Shown here one piece after another: positions 7,472 through 18,800 of a stretch of DNA of 64,000 bases. Within the stretch, counting starts at the first letter, position 1; every line of letters begins with the position of its first letter. The stretch is from CAINDZ01 sp964399195 (GTDB lineage: Bacteria; Krumholzibacteriota; Krumholzibacteriia; LZORAL124-64-63). Location: assembly GCA_964399195.1 (NCBI GenBank), contig CAYNPY010000008.1:4724-68723 (forward strand), written 5' to 3'. Under the pieces are notes generated by a model. That model was given only the letters and a program-made list of their open reading frames with translations. It was not told the origin of the DNA and ran no database searches. Both the position numbers and the translations under genes were made by a program.

Positions 7472-10400
7472 ATGAAGGGCAGGCTGGCGCCGAACCCCGC
7501 CACCACGCCGATCGGGGCCCCGAGACAAGGGGCCCCGGTCGGTGACTTCCTCGTGGACGACGGCGAGGAATGCCACCGCATCGCGGGCTACCACCGGCTG
7601 GCGCCGTTCCTGATGACGCTGGCCAGCGACACCGACCTGTGGATGTTCATCACCTCCGGCGGCGGGCTGACCGCCGGGCGCGTCGACGCCGACGGCGCGC
7701 TCTTTCCCTACCGCACCGTCGACAAGCTGCACGACGCCCACCACCACGCCGGGCCGATCACGCTGATCCGCGTCGAGCGGCCGGGCACCGAGACGGTCCT
7801 CTGGGAACCGTTCGGGCGCGACGGCGACGACGACCCCGCGGTCGAACGCTTCCTGCTGAAGAACGTGGTCGGCAGCCGCCTGACGTTCGTCGAGACCGAC
7901 CACGACCTGGGGCTGACCTTCCGCTACTCCTGGGCCGCCTGCGACGAGTTCGGCTGGGTGCGCACCGCCGCCGTCGAGGAGACGGGCGGCCGGCCGGCGC
8001 GACTGGAGATCCTGGACGGCCTGCGCGACGTGCTGCCGCACGGCGCGCCGCTGGGGCTGTACCAGACCGCTTCCACGCTGGTGGACGCCTACAAGCGCAG
8101 CGAGGTGGACGCGGCCACGGGCATGGGCCTGTTCAGCCTCTCGTCGGGCATCACCGACCGCGCCGAAGCCCTGGAGTCGCTGCGCGCGAACACCGTCTGG
8201 TGCTGCGGTCCGCAGGGCTTCCGCGTGCACCTGTCGGCCGCCGCCGTCAAGGCCTTCCGGCAGGGCCGGCAGCCGGCCGAGGAGGCCGAACTGTGCGGCG
8301 CGCGCGGCAACTACCTGGTGAGCTTCGGGCGCGACCTGCCGGCCGCCGGCCGCTGCGCCTGGCGCCTGGCCGCCGACGCCGGGCGCGACCACGTGCAGGT
8401 GGCCGCCCTGCGCGAGCGCCTGCGCCGCACGCCCGACGACGCCTCGCCCGCGGGCCTGGCCGCGGTGGTCGACGAGGCGCTGCGCTCCGCGCGCGAGAGC
8501 CTGCGGCGCAATGTGGCCAGCGCCGACGGCATCCAGCTGACGGCGCGCCGCGAGGCGTGGACGCACCACTTCGCCAACGTCCTGTTCAACAACATGCGCG
8601 GCGGCGTCTTCTGGCGGAACCACGACGTGCCGGTCGACGACCTGGCGCGCTTCCTGCGCCAGCGCCAGCCCGCGGTCGCCGAGCGGCACCAGGGGTGGCT
8701 GGCCTCGCTGCCGGCCGCGCCGACCATCGGCGAGATCTACGAGGCGGCGAGCCGGACCGGGGATGCGGACCTGAAGCGCCTGTGCTTCGAGTACCTGCCG
8801 CTGCACTTCGGGCGCCGGCACGGCGACCCGAGCCGGCCCTGGAACCGGTTCGCCATCAAGGCCCGAGGCCAGAACGGCGACCGAGAGCTGAACTACGAGG
8901 GCAACTGGCGCGACATCTTCCAGAACTGGGAGGCCCTGGCCGCCTCGTTCCCGGCCTTCCTGCCCGGGCTGGTCGCCAAGTTCGTCAACGCCTCGACAGT
9001 CGACGGCTTCAACCCCTACCGCCTGACGCGCGACGGCGTGGACTGGGAAGTGGCCTCGCCGGACGATCCCTGGGCCAACATCGGCTACTGGGGCGACCAC
9101 CAGATCATCTATCTGCTGAAGCTGCTCGAGGCGCTGGACCGCCACCAGCCCGGCGCGCTGGAGTCGCTGCTGGAAGCGGCGGTCTTCAGCTACGCCGAGG
9201 TGCCCTACCGCCTGCGCCCCTATGAGCGCATCGTCGCCGACCCGCGCGACACGATCGTCTTCGACGCAGAGCGACACGAACGCATCGCCGCGCGCGCGCA
9301 GGCGATGGGCGCCGACGGCAAGCTGGTGCAGGCGCCCGCCGGCGGCGTGCGCCACGCGACGCTGGCCGAGAAGCTGCTGGTGCCCACGCTCTCGAAGCTG
9401 TCGAACCTGGTGCCGGGCGGCGGCATCTGGATGAACACCCAGCGCCCCGAGTGGAATGACGCCAACAACGCCCTGGTCGGCGGCGGCGTCTCGGTGGTCA
9501 CGCTGTGCTACCTGCGCCGGCACCTGGCGTTCCTGGCCGGTCTGTTCGCGCGGGCCGAGGGGACCAGCCCGGCCGTGGCGGTCGAGGTCGCCGACTGGCT
9601 GGACGCCGTGCTGGCCGCCCTGGCCGAGACCGCGCCCGAGGCCGCGGCCGTCGCCGGCGACCCGCGCGCGCGCCGGCGCCTGCTGGACCGCCTGGGCGCC
9701 GCTTTCACCGCCTACCGCGAGAAGGTGTACGACCACGGCTTCGGCGGCAGCCGCCCGGTGCCGGCCGCGCGCATGGTGCAGCTGTGCGAGGCCGCGCTGC
9801 GGCACGTCGACGCGGGCATCGCCGCCAACCGGCGCGAGGACGGCCTCTACCACGCCTACAACCTGCTGGACCTGGGTGGCGACCTGGCGCAATTGGGCCG
9901 CCTGCCCGAGATGCTCGAAGGCCAGGTCGCGGTCCTCAGCGCGGGCGTGCTGGACGCCGCGGGCAGCCTGGCGGTGCTGGAGCGCCTGTTCGACAGCCCG
10001 CTCTACCGCCCCGACCAGCACAGCTTCCTGCTCTATCCCGCGCGGCGCCTGCCCGGCTTCCTGGCCCGCAACGTCGTGCCCGAGGCGCCGGCGCTGGCGG
10101 TGCCTCTGCTGGCCGATCTGCTGGCGGCCGGCGAAACGGCCGTGCTGGCCCGCGACGCGGACGGCGTGCTGCGCTTCCACGGCTCGTTCGGCAACGCGCG
10201 CGACCTGTCCGCCGCGCTGGACGCGCTGGCCGCGCAGGCGCGCTGGCGGGACGCGGTGGCCCGCGACCGGGACGCCGTGCTGGACCTGTTCGAGGCCGTG
10301 TTCCGCCACCGGGCTTTCACCGGCCGCTCGGGCGCGATGTACGGTTACGAGGGCCTCGGCTGCATCTACTGGCACATGGTGGCCAAGCTGCTGCTGGCGA

Positions 10401-11056
10401 CGCAGGAGGTCATCCTGCGCGCCGAGCGCGACGGCGTGCGGCCCGCGCTGCAGGCCGACCTGGCGGCCATGTACTTCCGCATCCGCGGCGGGCTGGGCTT
10501 CGCCAAGGACGTCGCCGAATACGGCGCCTTCCCGGCCGACCCCTATTCGCACACGCCGCTGGACGGAGGCGCCCGCCAGCCGGGCATGACCGGACAGGTC
10601 AAGGAGGAGATCCTCACCCGTCTGGGCGAGCTCGGCGTGCGCGTGGCGGCCGGCCGCGTCGCCTTCCGGCCCCTGCTGCTGCGTGACGACGAGTTCCTGG
10701 ACCGCGGCGCCGTCCTGCGCGGCTACACGCCGGCCGGTGAAGACCTCTCGCTGCCGCTGGAGCCGGGCACGCTGGCCTTCACGCACTGCCAGGTGCCGGT
10801 GATCTACCGCCGCGTGGACGGGCCGGCGCGCGTGCGCGTGACCGATTGCGACAACAACGTGACCGAGGCGGGCGGCGACACGCTGGACGCGCGCGACAGC
10901 GCCGACCTTCTGGCCCGCGGCGGCCGCCTGCGCCGCATCGACGTCGACGTTCCGGCCGCGATGCTGCTGGCCGCCACCACGCGGCCGCGCGGGGCGCGCG
11001 CGGCCTCGCCGCCGCCGCCGCCATCCCAGCCGACGCGATCCGGGCGGCGCCGCTGA
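7472..11056 (+). CDS. Large GH94/GH149/GH161-like glycoside phosphorylase, probably beta-1,3-oligoglucan phosphorylase
   Basis: 1,194 residues, no signal peptide, so cytoplasmic. AGGAGAG ribosome site before the ATG. The N-terminal ~330 residues are beta-rich (FGWVRTAAVEETGG, then LEILDGLRDVLPHG), as in the N-terminal beta-sandwich of clan GH-Q phosphorylases. The centre is helical with strongly conserved-looking blocks: NYEGNWRDIFQNWEAL from 474, GYWGDHQIIYLLKLLEAL from 538 and EWNDANNALVGGG from 660, where Asp663 is a candidate catalytic acid by analogy with GH94. Enzymes of GH149 and GH161 are similarly long and release glucose-1-phosphate from beta-1,3-glucan oligomers, and neighbouring GH16, GH17 and GH1 genes fit that substrate. 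The family call is from memory of motifs and context, not from alignment; an (alpha/alpha)6 hydrolase is the alternative. The last ~25 residues are Pro/Arg-rich. Confidence 0.55.
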   Translation: MKGRLAPNPATTPIGAPRQGAPVGDFLVDDGEECHRIAGYHRLAPFLMTLASDTDLWMFITSGGGLTAGRVDADGALFPYRTVDKLHDAHHHAGPITLIRVERPGTETVLWEPFGRDGDDDPAVERFLLKNVVGSRLTFVETDHDLGLTFRYSWAACDEFGWVRTAAVEETGGRPARLEILDGLRDVLPHGAPLGLYQTASTLVDAYKRSEVDAATGMGLFSLSSGITDRAEALESLRANTVWCCGPQGFRVHLSAAAVKAFRQGRQPAEEAELCGARGNYLVSFGRDLPAAGRCAWRLAADAGRDHVQVAALRERLRRTPDDASPAGLAAVVDEALRSARESLRRNVASADGIQLTARREAWTHHFANVLFNNMRGGVFWRNHDVPVDDLARFLRQRQPAVAERHQGWLASLPAAPTIGEIYEAASRTGDADLKRLCFEYLPLHFGRRHGDPSRPWNRFAIKARGQNGDRELNYEGNWRDIFQNWEALAASFPAFLPGLVAKFVNASTVDGFNPYRLTRDGVDWEVASPDDPWANIGYWGDHQIIYLLKLLEALDRHQPGALESLLEAAVFSYAEVPYRLRPYERIVADPRDTIVFDAERHERIAARAQAMGADGKLVQAPAGGVRHATLAEKLLVPTLSKLSNLVPGGGIWMNTQRPEWNDANNALVGGGVSVVTLCYLRRHLAFLAGLFARAEGTSPAVAVEVADWLDAVLAALAETAPEAAAVAGDPRARRRLLDRLGAAFTAYREKVYDHGFGGSRPVPAARMVQLCEAALRHVDAGIAANRREDGLYHAYNLLDLGGDLAQLGRLPEMLEGQVAVLSAGVLDAAGSLAVLERLFDSPLYRPDQHSFLLYPARRLPGFLARNVVPEAPALAVPLLADLLAAGETAVLARDADGVLRFHGSFGNARDLSAALDALAAQARWRDAVARDRDAVLDLFEAVFRHRAFTGRSGAMYGYEGLGCIYWHMVAKLLLATQEVILRAERDGVRPALQADLAAMYFRIRGGLGFAKDVAEYGAFPADPYSHTPLDGGARQPGMTGQVKEEILTRLGELGVRVAAGRVAFRPLLLRDDEFLDRGAVLRGYTPAGEDLSLPLEPGTLAFTHCQVPVIYRRVDGPARVRVTDCDNNVTEAGGDTLDARDSADLLARGGRLRRIDVDVPAAMLLAATTRPRGARAASPPPPPSQPTRSGRRR

Positions 11057-12684
11057 TGCGCCCGCCGCTGCGCACACCCGGCGCGGCGTCGACGCTGCTG
11101 CTGGCGACCGTGATCCTGGCGACTCTGGCCACCGCCCTGCCCACGGCCGCGCAGTGCATCCTCGCCAACCCCAGCTTCGAATTGCTGGGCTCCGGCGGCG
11201 CCACGTTCGGCGGCTGGAACCAGTTCGGGCGCGTCGGCTCGACCACCATCGCCGACCACGGCGGCCGCGCGGCCCGCCTGCTGGGACCCAACCTGGGCGG
11301 CTGGGACGTGTCGGGCGTCTGGCAGGCGCGCACCTGCGCGCCGGGGCAGTCGTGGGCCATCACCGGGCACGTGCGGCACCCCTCCTGGAAGCCGCTCAGC
11401 GGCGACTGCGCGGCCATCGTCAACGTCGAGTGGCGCGACGCCGGCGACAACCTCATCAGCTACGAGTCCTTCGCGGTCGCCGGCCCCGCCTCCCCGACGG
11501 ACCAGTGGCTCGCCTTCGCGCTGACCAGCCCCGGCGCGCCGGCCGGCGCGGCCACCGCCCGCCTGGTGCTGGGCCTGCTGCAGGCGCCCGGCGCGCCGGA
11601 GCCGGAGGCCTGGTTCGACCAGGTCACCTTCGACAGCGCCACGCCGCCCACGCTCGACCAACTGCAGTGGAACGACTTCCCCGGCGGCACCACCCTGCAG
11701 TTCAGCGGTCGCACCTGGCGCGTGAAGGGCCCCGGCTGGTACGGCCCGGGCGACAACTACTTCAGCAACCTCAGCGACCGCGTCTGGGTCGACGCCGGCG
11801 GCAATCTGCACCTGACGGTCAAGCGCTACGGCAGCACCTGGAACTGCACCGAGGTGGTGACCCAGGAGGCGCTCGGGTACGGCGATTACATCGTGACGAC
11901 CGTCGGGCGCCTGGATCTGCTGGACCCGCAGGTCGTGCTGGGCCTGTTCCTCTGGGAGTACGGCCCCTGCTGGAGCGACGGCTACCTGTGGTGGAACCCG
12001 TACAACGAGGTCGACATCGAATACAGCCGCTGGGGCAACCCGGCGCAGGACATCGGGCAGTTCGTGGCGCAGCCGTACGACTACCCGGGCAACCTCTCGC
12101 GCTTCGCCGCCGTGTTCGGCGTCGGCGAACAGGTCAGCCACGCCATGCGCTGGTCGCGCAACAAGGTCGAGTACCGCGTCTGGCGCGGCGGCCCCGCCGA
12201 CGAGTCGCCCGGCACGCTGATCGCCACCTGGACCTACAGCGGCCCGCACGTGCCGCGCCCCGAGTCGCCGCGCCTGCACCTGAACCTGTGGAAGCTGGGC
12301 GGCACGCCGGCCGCGAACCAGGAAGTGGTCATCAGCGGCTTCCGCTTCTATCCCCTGGGCGCGGTTGCCGCCGCCGAGGACCCCGCGCGTCCGCTGCCCG
12401 CCGCCCCGCCCGCCCGCCTGCTGGGCGTGGCGCCCAACCCGTTCAACCCGCGCGTCACGGTGCGCTTCAGCACTGCGCACCCGCTGGAGGCGCGGCTCGA
12501 GATCTACGATCTGGCCGGGAGGCTGGTGCGCGCGCTGGCAGCCGGCGCCTTCGCCGCCGGCGAGCACGCCGCCGTGTGGGACGGGCGCGACGACGCCGGG
12601 CGCGACGCTCCGTCGGGCGTATACCTGGTGCAGCTGCGCGGGAACGGGTTCGCGGAGACTGTGGAAGCGACGCTGGTCAGATAG
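11056..12684 (+). CDS. Secreted GH16 endo-beta-glucanase with N-terminal CBM and FlgD-like tail
   Basis: 542 residues. The ATG overlaps the preceding stop (TGATG), showing translational coupling. Signal peptide to about TAAQ (residue 33). Residues ~33-200 resemble a CBM4/9-type jelly roll (ILANPSFELLGSGG opening, FDQVTFDS close). Residues ~210-440 are the GH16 domain, with the catalytic signature Glu318-Val-Asp320-Ile-Glu322 in NEVDIEYSRWG: nucleophile 318, acid/base 322, without the extra bulge residue, as in lichenase-like members. Residues ~455-542 are the Ig-like NPFNPRVTVRF tail ending TLVR. GH16 enzymes of this kind cut internal beta-1,3 or mixed beta-1,3/1,4 glucans. Expected to act at the surface or outside, feeding oligomers to the cytoplasmic enzymes of the operon. 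Confidence 0.9.
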   Translation: MRPPLRTPGAASTLLLATVILATLATALPTAAQCILANPSFELLGSGGATFGGWNQFGRVGSTTIADHGGRAARLLGPNLGGWDVSGVWQARTCAPGQSWAITGHVRHPSWKPLSGDCAAIVNVEWRDAGDNLISYESFAVAGPASPTDQWLAFALTSPGAPAGAATARLVLGLLQAPGAPEPEAWFDQVTFDSATPPTLDQLQWNDFPGGTTLQFSGRTWRVKGPGWYGPGDNYFSNLSDRVWVDAGGNLHLTVKRYGSTWNCTEVVTQEALGYGDYIVTTVGRLDLLDPQVVLGLFLWEYGPCWSDGYLWWNPYNEVDIEYSRWGNPAQDIGQFVAQPYDYPGNLSRFAAVFGVGEQVSHAMRWSRNKVEYRVWRGGPADESPGTLIATWTYSGPHVPRPESPRLHLNLWKLGGTPAANQEVVISGFRFYPLGAVAAAEDPARPLPAAPPARLLGVAPNPFNPRVTVRFSTAHPLEARLEIYDLAGRLVRALAAGAFAAGEHAAVWDGRDDAGRDAPSGVYLVQLRGNGFAETVEATLVR

Positions 12685-12820
12685 ATCGCCTCCCGCGTGC
12701 CTCCGCTGCGCGCTTCCGCTATTGCCCCGCCGCCTTCTCCTCCGTAGTCTCAACAATCCCACCACGCATCGCGCCGACAGCCCTGATGACGAGCGCTGCC
12801 GCAAGACCGGGGGCATGGTC

Positions 12821-15800
12821 ATGAAGCGGACCTCGATCTCGTTCCTCTGCCTGCAGATCCTTCTGGCCGCCGCCGGCGGCACGTGCCGCGCCGGCGCCTC
12901 GGGCGAGCCGCCCGCGCCATGGCGTGAGCCGGCGGAGCTGATCGCGTCGGGACGATTCGCGGCCGCCGACACGCTGGTGCAGCGGATCCTCGCGCAGGCG
13001 ATCGAGGCGAACGACATCGACAACTGGACGCGCGCGCTGATCGAGCGGCGCACCCTGGGCACCGTGCTGGGGGCGCCAGAGACGGCGATCCGCCGGCTGC
13101 GCGCGACGCCATGGCCGGACGACGACCTGTCGCGGGCCGTGCTGGAACTGCACTACGCACAGAGCCTGGTCGAGTACCTGCGCCTTCACGCTTACGAGCT
13201 GCGGTCGCGCCAGCGCGTCGTGGCAAGCGATTCGCTGGTGCTCGAGACCTGGGATCACGCCCGCCTCGTGCGCGAGATCGACCGGGCGCTGCTGCGGGTC
13301 TGGCAGCGCCGCGAGGCGTTGGGCCGCCTCGCCCCGGAGGCCTGGCACGGATACATCGAGGCCAACACCTACCCCGACGGGATCCGTAGCACGTTGCGGG
13401 ACGTCGTCACCTACCGCTGGGCCAGGCAACTTTCCGACACCTCGCTCTGGTCGCCGGAGGCGTCCGAGGAGGCGCGCCGACTGGACCTGGAGGAATTGCT
13501 GGCTCTGGCGCGTGCCGACACCGCCGGCATCGCCGCGGCCATGGCCGACACCACGACGCATCCGCTGCGGCGACTCGGCCTGCTGCTGGCCGACCTGCGC
13601 GCCTGGCACACGGCCGGCGGCCGCGCCGGCGGCGCGCTGGAAGCGGAGTTGGCGTATCTGCGCAGCCTGCGGACGGCGGTGGACCGGCCCGCCATCCGGC
13701 GCCGGATGCGGGAGCATCTGGAGGGCATCCTGGCGAACGTCGACCCGACCGAACCGTGGTGGTCGCAGGGCCAGGCGCAGCTCGCGGAATTCCTGGTCCG
13801 CGAAGAGCGACCCGACGGCCACCTCCTGGCCCGCGCCGCCTGCGCCCGTGGCGCCGCGCGCCATCCCGAGAGCATCGGCGGTCGCTTCTGCGCCTCGCTG
13901 CTCGAGCAGATCGAGCACCCCGAATGGCGTCTCGAGGCCATGGGCGCCGACGCCCCCGGGCGGCGCACCATTGCGATCATCCACCGCAACCTGCCGCGCC
14001 TGTACTTCCGGGCCTGGCGCCACGATCCCGGTGAGGACTGGCCGCAGTCGACGCCGTGGCTCAATCCGAAGGACCTCGACAGGCACATCGACAGGCACGC
14101 GCCGGACCTGGCCTGGGAAGTGGCGCTGCCGCCGACGCCCGACTACCGCGACCATCGGTCCTGGACCGGGCTGCCACCCTGTGCGCCCGGAACGTACGCG
14201 GTGGTCGCCTCGACGGGCCCCGGCTTCAAGGGCGGCAGCGACCGGATGATCGTCCAGGAGATTCTGGTGAGCAATCTGGTCGTGACGGCGCTGCCGTTGG
14301 AAGGCGGGCTGGACGTTCTCGTGCGTGACGCCGACAGCGGCCTGCCCGTCGAAGGGGCGACCGTCATGGCGGCCGGCAGCGGCGCGGCGGCGGCCGACGG
14401 CCAGCGCCTCACCGCCCTCACGGGGGCGGATGGGAGCGCGCGGCTCGGCGGAGAGATCGAGGGCGGCCTGCAGCTGCGCGTGTCCCACGAGGGACACCTG
14501 GCCCGCCTGTACCACGTCTGGCGGCCAGGCGCGTTGACGGCGACGCCGAGCCTGCGGTCATTCGTCTACACCGACCGCGCCGCCTATCGGCCCGGCCAGA
14601 CCGTGCACTGGAAGGTCGTGACCTACGCCACCGCGGAGCGGCTCATGGGCATGCACGCTGCGTCCGGCGAGCCGGTCACGGTCCGGCTGCGCGACGCCAA
14701 CGGGGAAGTGGTCGCCGTGGCGAGGGACACGACCAACGACTTCGGCTCGGCCTCGGGCTCGTTCGCGCTGCCGAAGGACAGGCTGCTCGGGCAGTGGTTC
14801 ATCGCCGCCGAACCTCAGGGCGGCGCCCACATCCGGGTCGAGGAATACAAGCGCCCGACCTTCGACGTCACGCTGCCGGATCCGGCAGCCGCGCCGCAGC
14901 CGGGACGGCCCGCGCGACTGGAGGGCCTCGCCCGCTACCTGCACGGACAGCCGGTGTCCGGCGGGCGCGTGCAATGGAGCCTGCGCCGCAATACGCAGGT
15001 GTGGCGGGGCTGGGACGGGCACGCGGCCGGCGGAGGCGCCGTGTTCGCGTCCGGCTCCGGTATCACCGGCGAAGACGGCTCCTTTGCCGCGGAGTTTGTG
15101 CCCGGGGAGATGCCCGCAGCCGACGACGGCCAGGCGCGCCTCGACAGCTACCACCTCCATGTCGACGTGACCGATCCCGGCGGCGAGACCCGCGGTGCCG
15201 ATCTGCACTTCCGGATCGGCGCGGTCGAGCGCCTGGCTGCTTTCGAACCGCACGGCGCCCTGCTGGCCGCCGGGTGCGCCGACACGTTCACGGTCGCCTT
15301 GACCGATCTCAACCGCGTGCCGCGCGCAGGTGACGGACGTTGGCGGCTCATGTCCCTGGTGGCGCCGGGCGCCGCGCGCCTGCCGGGGGATCTGCCCGGA
15401 AGCGGGTTGCTGCGGCCGGACGCCTTCTGCGTCACCGAGGGCGACACGCTGGCGCCGCGCTGGGATGCGGCGCCGCCCTGGCTAACCGCGGTGGGGACCT
15501 GGGCCGAGGGCGACACACTCGCCGCCGGCGCGGCGGTGCATGGCGACGATGGCCTGGCACGGATCGTCCTTCGTCCGGTGGTCAGCGGCGCCTGCCGACT
15601 GATCTACGATACGGCGGACGAGCAGGGCCGCCCCGTGAGCGCGAGCCGCCAGGTGTACGTCGCCGCGAGCGCGGGAGCCGCCGGAGAGCCGTCCGCCCTG
15701 CCGCTGCTGCTGGAATCCTCTGCCGAACAGGCGGCAGTGGGCGATACCGTGCGCTTCGTCGTCGCGTCGGGCCTGGCCGGGGCGCCGGTCCACGCGCGAC

Positions 15801-18800
15801 TGCTGGTCGGTGAACGCCTGTGGCGCAGCTGGTTCGTCGACCCCGACAGCGCTGTGATCGAGATCCCGGTCACCGCGCCGATGCACGAGGGACTTACCCT
15901 GCAGGCCTGCGTGGTACGCGACCACCAGCTCGTCAGCGAGATGCGCCACGTGCGCGTGCCCTGGACCGAGAAGCGCTTGTCGGTGGCCCTCACCTCGTTT
16001 CGCGATCACCTGAGACCGGGCGAGGAGTCTTCGTTCCGGGTCGAGGTTCACGGCGCGGACCCCCGAACAGCGGCCGCCGAGGTGCTGGCGCTGATGTACG
16101 ACCGCAGCCTCGACGCCGTGGCACCGCTGCTGTTGCCGGACCCGCTGACCGGCCTGGCCTTCAGCCGGCACGCGCGGACTCCGTACGCCACTGCCGGCGA
16201 ACGCGCCCGCGGCTGGCATCGCCGCCCGCTGCGGCGTCCGCCCCGCTCGGAAGGCCTGCCCGACCTGGGGCCGGACTTCCTGCGGTGGTTCCCCGGCACG
16301 CGGCTGGACCACCAGCTGAACGAACGCGGCCAACTGCGGCTGACCGGCGTCGATCCGGCCCTGGCCCGGGACCTGGCGGCCCAGGGCATCCCGGTAGCCC
16401 AGCCGTTCGTCGTCCGCGGCGAGGAATACATGGTCGAGATCAAGTCGGCCGTGACCGAGCACACGGTTCGCGGCGAGACGTTCGAGAAGTACGCCATCGA
16501 TTCCGTGGAGGATGCCCTGTCGAAACAGGCCGGCGTCGTCTACCGAGCCGGCGAGCTCTACGTGCGGGGCGGACGCAGCGGCGAGGACCTGATGAGCATC
16601 ACCTCGTCGCTGGCCTGGGACGAAGTGTCGGCGCGGACCGACTTCGCGGAGACGGGCTTCTTCCTGCCGCACGTCGAACTGGACGAGGCGGGCGGGGCGG
16701 TAATCGAGTTCCGCGCGCCCGAGTCGGCGACCGAATGGAAGGTCCTGGTGGCCGCGCTCACGCGCGACCTGCGCGCGGGGCAGGCCGAACGCCGGCTGCG
16801 CACCGTCAAGGACCTGCTGGCGCGCCCGATCCTGCCGCGCTTCCTGCGCGAGGGCGACACCGCCGACCTGCGCGTTCTGGTCAGCAACGCCGGCGACGCC
16901 GTGCTTGCCGGCGAAGTGCGCCTCGAGATCGAGGATCCGGCCGACGGCCGCGACCTCGGCCCCGCTTTCGGCCTGGAGCGGCCCGTGCGCCGCTTCCGCG
17001 TCGAGCCCGGCGGCACTGCCACCGTGACCTACGCCGTGAGGGCACCGACGGGCGCCGGTCCCGCCACCGTGCGCGCGCTGGCCCGCGCCGGCGACCGCGG
17101 CGACGGCGAGCAGCATCTGCTGCCCATCCTGCCGGAGCGCAAGCACCTGCTGCAATCGCGCTTCGTCGCCCTGGCCGACAGTTCGCGACGCGAGCTGCAC
17201 TTCGCGTCCATGGCCGAGCCCGATCCCACGCGCCACGACGAGCAGCTGACCGTGACGATCGACCAGCGCCTGTTGCCCGCGCTGCTGCGGGCGCTGCCCT
17301 ACCTGGTGGAGTACCCGTATGAGAGCACCGACCTGATCGTCGATCGCTTCCTGTGCAGCGGCATCATGTCGCGGCTGTTCGCCGGCCGGCCGCAGTTGGC
17401 TTCGCTTGCGGCCGGACTGGCCGATCGCGACACGCCGCTGCCGGCGTGGGACGCGAGCGATCCCAACCGCTGGCTCCGCTTCGAGGAGACGCCGTGGCTG
17501 CACCAGGCCGCGGGCCGGCCCACGGAATTGGCCGTCGTGCACCTGTTGGCCCCGGATGTGGCGAGCCGCCAGCGATACCTGTCGCTGTTCCGTCTGCGCG
17601 AACTGCAGCGCGGCGACGGCGGGTTCCCCTGGCACCCCGGCGGACCGTCATCGACGCACGTGACCCTGCAGGTCCTGCTGGCGCTGGCGCGGGCCGCCGA
17701 GTTCGGTCTCGGGGCGCCGGACGACGTGGTGGCGAACGCGTGGCGGTATCTGGGCGATCAGTGCGGAGGCGATGGCCATCGTGACCCGTGGGGAAGGCTG
17801 GGACCGGACCTGTCGACGCTGCTCGGGCATCTTCTGTCGATCTGGCCGGAGACGGCCTGGCGTGGGTCAGGACTCACCGCCGGCGATCGCGACGCGCTCA
17901 TCGAACAGGCCTGGAGCCGCCGCTTCGCCCTGCCGCGCCTGCTCAAGGCGTATCTGGCACTGACGCTCCACCGCGCGGGCCGCCCCGACGATGCCCGCGC
18001 ATTGTACGAAGCGGTGCTGGACGGCGCTCGTATCGACCCCGACCTGGGCGTCTATTGGCAGCCCGAGGACCGTTCGTGGCTCTGGCACAACGACCGCGTG
18101 GGATCGCACGCCGTCTTCCTGCGCGCGGCCACCGAGATCCGCCCCGACGACCCGCGACGCCGCGGCCTGGCGCAGTGGCTGCTGCTGAATCGCCAACTGA
18201 GCCACTGGGGCTCGACGCGCGCGACCGCCGAGGCGATCTACGCCCTGGCGCGCTACCTCGACGCCGAAGGTACCCTCGACGCGCGCGGCATCGTGCGCGT
18301 CGAGCTGGGAGCCCAGGAGCGACGCTTCGTCGCCGATCCCGACGAGCCCCTTTCCGGGTCCGACGTGATCGTGCTGGAGGGCGACCGGATCGATCCGGCG
18401 ACGATGCACACCATCGTCGTGCAACGCGAATCGCCGGGCCTGGCTTTTGCCACGGCCACGTGGACCTTCAGCACCGAGAGGATGCCGACGACCGGCGACG
18501 GCGATCTACTTGCCGTTTCCCGTGAGCTGTTCCGTCGCGAGTTGAAGGACGGACGCCCGCTGCTGACGCCGCTGCGCGACGGCGAGAGGGTGAAGATCGG
18601 CGACGAGATCGAAGTGCGGCTCACGGTCACCGCCCGGCAGTCCGCGGAGTACGTGCACATCCGCGACCCGCGCGCGGCCGGCTGCGAACCGGTCGACATG
18701 CGCTCAGGTCCGCGCTGGAACGAAGGGATCTACCATCACCAGGAGGTCCGCGACGCGGCGACCAGCTTCTTCGTCCCGTGGCTGCCGGCCGGGCGCATCA

